A stretch of 64,000 bases of DNA from the NCBI GenBank assembly GCA_024036415.1, contig JAMWET010000129.1, positions 716,001-780,000 on the forward strand. The letters run 5' to 3'. Position numbers and translations under genes: made by a program. The notes under the pieces were generated by a model that made no database searches, was not told the origin of the DNA, and worked only from the letters and a program-made list of their open reading frames with translations. The stretch comes from Prochilodus magdalenae (lineage: Eukaryota; Chordata; Actinopteri; Characiformes; Prochilodontidae). Shown here one piece after another: positions 54,611 to 64,000 of the stretch (the first letter of the stretch is position 1; each line of letters starts with the position of its first letter).

Positions 54611-54645
54611 CACACTACTGTTCAAAAGTTTGGATTCGCTTGTTA
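54611..54645 (+). mobile_element. Isolated Tc1-like terminal repeat remnant
   Basis: ACACTACTGTTCAAAAGTTT followed by GGATTCGCTT matches from memory the terminus of a very common fish Tc1-like family (CACTAC.GTTCAAAAGTTTGG). No transposase and no opposite terminus were found in the window. Confidence 0.5.
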
Positions 54646-54844
54646 TATAAACAATTTGTGTTATTGTATAGGTGTAATATCTCATATAACCCGGATTTCA
54701 ATTACTTAAGCTAGACACCAAAAGGCAAATTTTTATGTTTATTGTATGAAATATTTCAATTATTTGAATAAATATACAACTTAAAAATTGTGGCACGTAA
54801 AGAGTGATTATTTTTATGTAGGCCAAGTAGTAATGCTTAAATGT

Positions 54845-54960
54845 TTTTTAGCATGGTTCTTCTGCATGGTGGAGAGCCTGGTTCTTAAAAATTGGTTGTA
54901 CATAACATCAGAAAGGGTTCCACTGTTGTTACAATAACCTACATTTCCAAAATTGGCGCA
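54845..54960. repeat. Degenerate GGTTCTT-type MITE fragment
   Basis: Repeated GGTTCTT, GGTTCTTAAAAA and GGGTTCCACTGTTGTTAC motifs resemble the fish MITE built from GGTTCTT/AAGAACC units. Boundaries are not clear. Confidence 0.35.
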
Positions 54961-55973
54961 GATTCTATTTGTATTTTATAATTCATTTTATATTAAACAT
55001 TTTCTCATTCATAAAATCATGGAGTATAAGCACTGAACTGCTGTGGGCTAAATAGGTGGGTAGAGTTCTTGACTGGGAGACTGAATAGTAAATGTTAAAT
55101 CTTCTTGCATGTTAAACTTTCATCGTTTATATATTACATCAGGTTCAGGTTTTTATGTTTTCCATGACATGGTACCTGTGATGTTAATAAAGTTTCTATG
55201 TAGATCTTTTTTTTATCATATTGGACACAACTAACTTCTTCACAGTTTCCTAGCTTCCTGCTAAATATTTTAAATGTTTGAAAGCTATGCTGCTGCACAG
55301 GACTAGCATACCAAATTCATATTAAAGTTGTGTAAAAAAATTTGAAAACCCCCTTGTGAAGTAAAAATCCCACCTCTTCTACATAGAGCAAACTTAAATA
55401 AGGCATTTTGCTGCTAATAGTAGCATTTAGTTTCCCGAGTAAAACACAGGCCACATTTTAGTTTTAATTTTTCTTCAATATGTTAAGTTCAGCAAATAAA
55501 TAGTAACTGTGTGATGTGTTGACTTATTTACACTTAGCAAACCATCTAACCGGGCTGTATGTGTTTATTATAAGCCAAATTGGATTTATAGTTTCAAAAA
55601 ACATTGACTTTTTGAACAGCGATTCCAGTCTTCTGAACAGTAGCAAAAGAGGCTGAATTTCACCTGTAAATTGAGAAGCACTGATCCGATTGCTTGTTTA
55701 GTTGCTTGTTAAAGCCGTATTTGTCAAAAACTGTTGGGTGTTTTCATCACATAAAGAGTTAGCCAGCTAACTCTCACAATACACAACACTTATTTCAATA
55801 ACAGCCCTAAAACAACTGAGGATCTAAGTCAGTGGAGCAGCTACAAGACATTACAGCAGCAAGTGAACTAAAGCACTTTGCAATTGCACAAAAAAGTTAC
55901 ATGGGCGCATCTGTTCTATTGTATTACATTGGCTGACAAAAGGGAATAAATCTACATTAACGTTCTGTGCAAA

Positions 55974-56159
55974 AGTGGTTCTCAATCCCAGTCCTGCGGG
56001 ACCTCTTGACTGTGCAGCTTTGTCTTCTTGCTGCTTTACCACACCTGATTGAGCTTGTGAAGGGCTTGATAATTAGCTGATGAGTAGAATCAGGTGCAGG
56101 AAATAACGCTGCTCGCTATTTGTTGCAGGAGTCCCCTAGCACTGGCCTTGAGAGCCACT
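55974..56159. mobile_element. hAT-like MITE, 186 bp
   Basis: The left end AGTGGTTCTCAATCCCAGT (55974) and the right end (56141-56159) are inverted, 16 of 19 positions matching. The interior contains CACACCTGATT and GAATCAGGTGCAGG, an inner inverted pair usual for this fish hAT-derived MITE. It belongs to the same broad type as the copy at 52766. Confidence 0.65.
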
Positions 56160-57492
56160 TCTATACAGTGATCATTGGCATCAAAAGGCATGTTCCGCTA
56201 CAGACTTTGATATATGTATATATTAGAAATATACTATGGCCTATTCTATATATGCCACCTATGTTCTCTGAAGTCACCCTAGGATTGTGTTTCATAGCTC
56301 CGTCAAATTGGGAGCCAATGTGGGGCAGAAAGATTTTTCCTTTCCTCCAAAGGCACTATATACTAATTAGCTACGACATTCAATATTTCACACTAGAGTT
56401 ATGAAACCCCTTATGAAATACAACAACACACTAAAAAACAAAATGTTCCACAAGTCAATTTATCGACTCTGCGGACAAGCCATCCTTGCATTAAGGAGTA
56501 AGTCTTGATGTTGCATGTATTATTGCACCCAATGCTTGATTTTTGTCACTTCTAAGACAGACAGATTCAGCAATTATTATCTCAATAATAGTCAATATCT
56601 CATCATGGTCTGGTATAAATAATGACACTGTGCACATATTTATAATGAATATCTTTCCTTTCTCGTACCTGCACAATAGTGGTTCTAGTGGTTAGAAGCA
56701 ATTTGTTCCTCTACTATTTTCAGTTTAATTTGTTCTCAGAACTTGCGGCTTTGTCACTAGGATCCAGCAGATTCTCTGCTTTAAAGGGCATTATGTGGTG
56801 ACCCCTCTGCTGTGTCTGACAGTCTACTTTCACAATTGCCCTCCTCTGCTGCCTTTAATAAGTCTCACACAGAGTCGTCTAGACTTTGAAGTCTTGACAG
56901 ACGATTCTGTCTCTGCTTTTGTTTACCGATGGAAGAGTTTTTTCCCAGAAGCAGCAGCAGTTGAGCTGTCGGATTCAATCATTGTAAGCACATGTAATGG
57001 CATACAATCTCACCTGCTCTGTAAAAAGGATCATTCTTTGTTTTCTGTATATAGCAAATTGATACTACTTTGTTGTTGAAGAATTGGCATGTGTGGTTGA
57101 ACACATTTGAGCACATGGTAAAAGTTATTTGAGTGCATTACAAAGGGCAACTAGCATTTTCAAATTCTGTAAAAAATGTAAAATTGGAGAGACAAGCTTT
57201 TGTTCCAGCAGCAACAAGATGAATGTGGAAAACCTCATACCTTGAATATCAGTGCTAATATCCTCAAGACAGCATCTGCGCTTGTTTTTTTCCATTTCTT
57301 AATTCAGTGGTAAACTACAAAGGGCTAATAAGACTCTCATTTGTGCTTGGAGGGTCTCTGTGCTTGATCTTAATGGGTACAATCAATGGGAACTACTTCT
57401 GAACACCATTACGGGGGCTATTTCCACATGTCTGATAACTGACGTGCTTTTCTTGACGTTGGAGTTGCTACATCTGCACGCACTGATTCTCA
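56160..57492. other. ankrd34c 3' flank
   Basis: No gene-like frame. This stretch probably contains the ankrd34c 3' UTR on the minus strand. Only variant poly(A) signals (ATTAAA on the minus strand, for example at about 56853-56858) were seen close to the stop, so the 3' end is not fixed. Confidence 0.4.
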
Positions 57493-59100
<1,608 letters not shown>

Positions 59101-59739
59101 TCAATTCAGCCTTAGTCCTGCAAGGTAACGATAGATGGCTACTTAAAGGATTGGTACACAATTTTCAGCTTACCCCAGATGTAATTAATTAGTCAGGACA
59201 AATTTTGGTTCTGAAGTTTAACACTGAGGCCACAAGGATAATGTTACCTACAAACACTAGTCAGTTGGGTTTCAAAGGGCTTCACAATTTTCACTGAGGT
59301 TGCATGGATGAGTTGATGTTTTCTGGTTATACCTGGTAACAATAAAAATTACGTAGACAGCACAATGTAGCTCAACACACTGGGCATCCATTTTAGACAA
59401 CAGATGTGGAACTCCAAATCCAAAATCCAGCTTGCCTTTGCGCACATATATATCAAGGGCTAATGATTTCTGTTGTTTTTATAAAACATTTAAAAAATGT
59501 ATGATTAACAAAAAGCAACAAAAATCACAAACAATCAGTAAGACGTGCTCATAAAACTAAGATGATTCAAAGTGAACTTGAAGTTATTTGCTTAATATTT
59601 TGAGATCGCTGAACTAAAATGAATACAATGTAAAACATACAGTCATATATCCACTATTTCAACTCAAACTTCTATGGAAGCCAGATTGCTTACATATTAA
59701 TGTTAAATTTTTTTTAAGTCTAACCAGCTCTTCTTTCAG

Positions 59740-59935
59740 ACACCCTTATGAAATGCCTCAAAGAGTTCTTTGAGCAATGCCATAGGAGAACTTAATATAA
59801 CATTTGTGTACCAATGTAAAGGTTCTTCCTACAGTACTTACATCATGTGGAGGTTATTTAAGCTTACACTCATGCATTACAAAACTGGTTCTTAAAATGC
59901 TGCTTCTGTGGCTTTTAAAAGAGTGTAAATTGATG
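59740..59935. repeat. Degenerate MITE in the ankrd34c 5' intron
   Basis: AAAGAGTTCTTTGAGCAATG followed by CCATAGGAGAACTT, then GGTTCTTCC and GGTTCTTAAAATG, resembles a common fish MITE built of GGTTCTT/AAGAACC units. Ends are too diverged to set exactly. Confidence 0.4.
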
Positions 59936-60540
59936 TTTCCCTTTGAAAATAAGAAAGTCCGCTAAGGTGGAAAACATCACCAAGTGCTCTAACAGAACCA
60001 CCAGGGGGCAGCCTGAATGCGCAGAATGCTGCCCTGTCAGGATGTTCAGGTGTGGATGAAGCTGATTGAGTTGTCTGAAGAGTCTTAAAGACTGAAGTAA
60101 AGTGTCAGACTCCATCGTACATATACATTAAAACAGGCGATGGTATTACCTTTCTCTGGCTTCTGAATGCGGTATATATATATTCATTGACGTGCGTGAT
60201 AGTTAACGCCCAGTGTTAGCTGTGATTATGCATTTGTTACATAAAGAAATCTGTAATATACATAGTATAGCTTTAAACATGCCACTAATGTGGATTCATT
60301 TACTTATTACAGCGAAATGCAGGCCTGATTTAACTCTCGATTGATTATTTCTGCGGACACCACTGGACACGGCAAGCGTCCATCTAACTCTATAGATTTC
60401 GCTGTACATTAACTTTACCACTGTATTCAAAAGCACCGTGTGGGATCGGCATGATAGCGTAGGCTAATTAAATGGTTAGGACAGAAACGAAGTCGTTCAA
60501 AGTGGATTGTTGTGAAATGCCCCCCTCCTGAGAAACTTAC

Positions 60541-60850
60541 CGAGTCAGTATCGCTCACAGTGGTGATGATGGGTACCAGGCGTCTGAAGCGTGTCATGCC
60601 TCTAAGAGCGTATTGATTTGAGCGTGTTCGCGAGTGGAACATGTAACTGCAGCTGATGAAAGTAATAAGGCTTGTGTATCAGTAAACACGCTGCACGCCT
60701 TGATCGCTCCTTTTCCCATCTAATAGGGGAGCGAGTGGAGCGACCGCTGTCCGTGGTGCTGACCGTCGCGCGTTGAAAGTGGATGAAGCGCGCTCCGTAA
60801 TGGCAGCGCGGCTTTCTCATCCCCTCTCATTCACGATGACTTTAAACCAG
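60541..60850 (-). other. ankrd34c: Probable 5' non-coding exon of ankrd34c
   Basis: On the minus strand a consensus donor, GACTCG|GTAAGTTT, ends an exon at 60541, upstream of the coding exon acceptor at 59117. Sequence above it is GC- and CpG-rich (CGACCGCTGTCCG, GTCGCGCG). The exon start is not defined and no long open frame leads to the donor, so it is read as 5' UTR. Confidence 0.5.
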
Positions 60851-61360
60851 ACTACAAATGTTCTGCGAGCTTTGTGTTCACACATCGCTGCGTTCCGAAT
60901 ACCACACGACCAGTCCTGAAGTTTGGGTTTCGTAAGACGCGAGTCTTTGGAACCCGAAAGTGCGCTCACGGAGAACGACAGTGTTGGGAGGGAAGTATAA
61001 TCCTCCTAAAACACCCAACCGTGTCTTCATTTGCGGAATCATCGTGTGAATGGTGCGGACCTGCTCTGGTGTTGCCTTACCTGCTCGGGGGATCGCTTTG
61101 TCATGACAGAATGAATCCCGACGCCGCGTCTGTAAATGCGCTCTTGTGTTCTTTAGCACCTGCAAGGAAGCGTGTTCATCCTCGCAGAGCCCGCGGTCGT
61201 TGCGCACGGCCCCGGTAGAGCTGTCCTATTTTAGCTGCATGGAAGCACCATGGCGCACCAGCACCGCCACGTTGGAGATCAGTGCAGCCGCTTACATTCC
61301 TCTTTGCGCACTCAAGAATCACACCGAGACGCCGAGGTTATAAATAACTTCTCGCTCTCG
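60690..61360 (-). promoter_or_regulatory. CpG-rich promoter region, probably ankrd34c
   Basis: CpG density is high across about 650 bases (GTCGCGCGTT, CGACGCCGCGTC, GCGGTCGTTGCGCACGGCCC, CACCGCCACG), unlike the surrounding DNA. It lies upstream of the ankrd34c 5' exon. Open frames of 109-114 codons on both strands here reflect GC content. A divergent transcript on the + strand is possible but not shown. Confidence 0.6.
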
Positions 61361-61399
61361 CGCTCTCTCTCCCTTTCTCTCTGTCGTTCTCTTTTTTTT

Positions 61400-64000
61400 T
61401 CTCGGTGAATGGAACGTGCATCTGATTGACGTCAGAATCTACAAAAATAAATCGAGTCTGCTGAGAGCTTCTGTCATTTCTTTTTTTGTATGACGAGAGC
61501 ACAAACAAACCAAAATATTTTTCTCGAGACACATGACTTAAAACTTTTTCCCCCTGTTTATCAAAATCTGATGTCATTTTGTATCCCTCTGCTGGGGTTT
61601 AGGATGTGTCTTTTATGAACCTTGCTGTAGGTTTATCAATGCCAGCACAACCAACCAATCTACCAGCGTGCCATCAGCCTGAATTCAGTCGTGGTAATGT
61701 TGGTTTCTTATGACATTCAGACAGAGTACTTAATTAATCACTGTTAAATTGTCAAGCGTTTGTTTGTGTTCAACCAGTGCTGAAAATGAACGGAGTGTTG
61801 GTGTACAGTTTAATGTACTGTGCATGTACAATATAGTTTTTTTTTGTATATAGTACAAAACTGTCCTTTCATGGTGAATGGATATATGGTGGTGTAACTG
61901 ATACCAAAACACTACTTTTTACTTTTACTACTATTTCACTATTATCAACATTCCATATAAAACCTCACATATAGGTTTACTATTCGATTTAGATAATACA
62001 TGTCTATATGACTATATGTCCATATGTCTATATGACTGTAAATGGGCTTCAAGGTTCCTATTGTTTTGACTGATAAGATCACTCACTTTGGTTCCCTAAT
62101 TAATCATGTTTGAAAAATGTACTTTTGAGTGCAATTTTTTAATTAGAAAGATCCAAAATAAACTAAAGTTATCAACAGAACGTGAAGTGAATACATTACA
62201 GCAATGTGTTTCGCAGATACCTACAGAGTTAGTATAGATCAGCTGGCCCTGGTTTGTCATTCCTTGAATTACCGCTTTGTAAGGTGATAGTGAGTCTCTG
62301 TAGCTTTAAATCAGCCCAGCATTACAGGAGAGAAATATAGCACTCAGCATTGTATTCTATTCGTCCTACTCCTAGTTAATGTATATAAATATACACTTGG
62401 ACATATACAACACACTAAATGCCCATTTCCTGGACAGAACAGGCCTCGGTTTGTACTACACAGTGTTTTGAATAGAGACGTTCCATCAAATAGGAACTAT
62501 AGTCCAAATAGGGTAACCTGTCCAGAAAACCTGAGCTGAAATTATGGTTAATGTTGGAATTTTTAACTTGTTCACAGTGAATTTCTTAATCTTAAACTGC
62601 ATTTGTGCTCTTGATTTTGCACTGCAGTGGCTTGACGCTAAGGTAATCTGAGCATCATGCACTATACATCTTATTTCAATGTTCTCCCAAAAGAGTCCCA
62701 AATGAGTTGTTGCTTAGAGCCAGGCTGGCACGAATGCACTCTCTCTCTTGTTAGTGAAGTCGGCCTAAAAGGATGTACATGTGACTCAGTGATCTGGACT
62801 GGGACTTACTCTGACAGCAAACAGCATCTTCTAGTGTGCCTTTAAAGCAAACATGAAGCCAAGATTTAAACATTCTGCATCAACACAAGCGAGACTCACT
62901 TTACTGCCTCAAACAGCTTTCAACAGGTGTTTGCTAACACTGCAGAGTGCATCTTGCTGAACACTATTTTTGAAAGTGCAGAGTTTTATTGAGGCTGCTA
63001 TAAGCATGAAGACGGAGGCATCTATGTGCTTTTGAGTGTGCTTATGTAATTATGTGGCCATAACCTGTGCCAGCCATTGCAGCCATATACAGACTAATAG
63101 GGACACTTCTATTTTTAGGTTGCTATGAGACAGCAGAGAAGCATATTCTGATGAGCGGTTCTGGTGGGAGTGCAGGTACTCGGCAAAATGGAATCTTCTT
63201 TTTCCTTCTCGCTCTTGCAAAAAAGCATAGTGGAAAAAGAACCATTTACTGCATCAATGACCTGCTTTCCACTATCACGTTTTTTCGATATGGGTCAAAC
63301 GCCATAGCCCATATTTACTGTGCAGCATCTCTGACGTGAACCCCCTAGTCTTCTCTCCATGGCACACCGAAGCCACTCATACCTCTCAGGCACATCGTCA
63401 CCAAGTTTTAGCGACCAGATGATGCCCCTCACATTCACTTACGAGCATGCTGCTATTTGCTCAGCCACCACGGCTTGGGGAGAAGGCAGTTACGAAGCAG
63501 CAGTAAGTCGCCTGCCTTTGCGTTTGTGTTTATTCTGCTGCCTAACAGTGTCATTAGGAGATTTCTCCAGCCATGTAAACCATGCTTCATTGATCTTTAT
63601 GTAAAGATAAGACATGAGAGGGGAGAGTGTGAACAGGAACCTACAAAGAGACATGATTCCTCCAAGCTTTTGCTGATAAAGAGAAAAAAAGGGAAGGCAG
63701 AGATTTAGCATATAGCGGCACGTTCTCATGATGAGTGTTGTTAAGAAACCAGACTAAGGGTGGGTGGTGGCGCGGAAACCAGGCAGCTGCAAGAAAATCC
63801 ATGTTGGCTTCTCTTTTCTCCTCATCATTCCATCATCACCAATGGAAATAAGGACTGCTCTCCATCCTTGGAGAAGCAAGTTTAGTATTGTGCAGAAATC
63901 GGAGACCACTATACGATTTCCAAAATTGATTTTCCAGATTTGCCAGCTCTATTTGAAGCGCATAAGTGCACTTTGTACACCTGTTTCTCTGCATTCTTCA
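61400..64000. other. Non-coding DNA, no gene seen
   Basis: Beyond the CpG-rich region the sequence returns to AT-rich DNA. A frame at 63359-63604 begins MAHRSHSYLSGTSSPSFSD and contains a possible donor (GCA|GTAAGT near 63502), but I do not recognise it and there is no supporting context. No microRNA hairpin that I know from this human neighbourhood (such as the mir-184 mature sequence) was found. Confidence 0.5.

Noticed and set aside
63359..63604. Possible exon MAHRSHSYLSG... with a GTAAGT donor
   Set aside because: No acceptor or promoter context, no recognisable homology and ordinary AT-rich surroundings; a chance frame is more likely.
60000..64000. Search for a mir-184 hairpin, expected near ANKRD34C in human
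   Set aside because: Neither the mature sequence nor its reverse complement was found by eye in the window.

Overview
The window looks like nuclear DNA from a teleost fish. Three protein-coding genes with vertebrate intron structure are recognisable, and they sit in AT-rich DNA full of microsatellites, long CT/GA tracts and decayed fish-type DNA transposons (three different Tc1-like copies, hAT-like MITEs, a tRNA-derived SINE and a LINE tail). A repeat near 48.3 kb and the SINE tail resemble repeats I associate with otophysan fishes (characins, catfishes). That placement is memory-based and tentative; teleost is secure.

Layout. 1-15.6 kb: no complete gene, but several long purine or pyrimidine tracts and one well-formed candidate exon (4555-4687). 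15.6-24.0 kb: znf710 (+), a zinc-finger transcription factor with four certain coding exons, 11 C2H2 fingers and a 1.7 kb 3' UTR. A TATA-box first exon at about 15.63 kb can splice in frame to it. 24.2-40.0 kb: idh2 (-), mitochondrial NADP-dependent isocitrate dehydrogenase, complete in 11 exons (450 aa), starting from a CpG-rich promoter near 40 kb; intron 3 carries a truncated Tc1-like element. 40.3-57.4 kb: gene-poor stretch holding a LINE tail, two more dead Tc1-like copies, two short hAT-like MITEs and a foldback repeat. 57.5-61.4 kb: an ANKRD34-family gene (-, best read as ankrd34c), with one 530-codon coding exon, a probable upstream non-coding exon and a CpG-rich promoter. 61.4-64.0 kb: nothing recognised.

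znf710 and idh2 are convergent, as in human 15q26.1, and their poly(A) signals are placed so that the two mRNAs probably overlap by roughly 130 bases. ankrd34c maps about 11 Mb away in human (15q25.1), so its position next to idh2 here reflects a different local gene order. The genes are functionally unrelated (transcription factor, TCA-cycle enzyme, neuronal ankyrin protein), so no operon-like logic is expected.

The most interesting unexplained structure is the 5' side of znf710. Two candidate first coding exons (4555-4687 and 15643-15687) both end in phase 0, matching the acceptor at 17887, and would give ZNF710 isoforms with different N-termini. Each has a purine-rich tract upstream and a pyrimidine-rich tract downstream. 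No novel enzymatic or defence-like system is visible.
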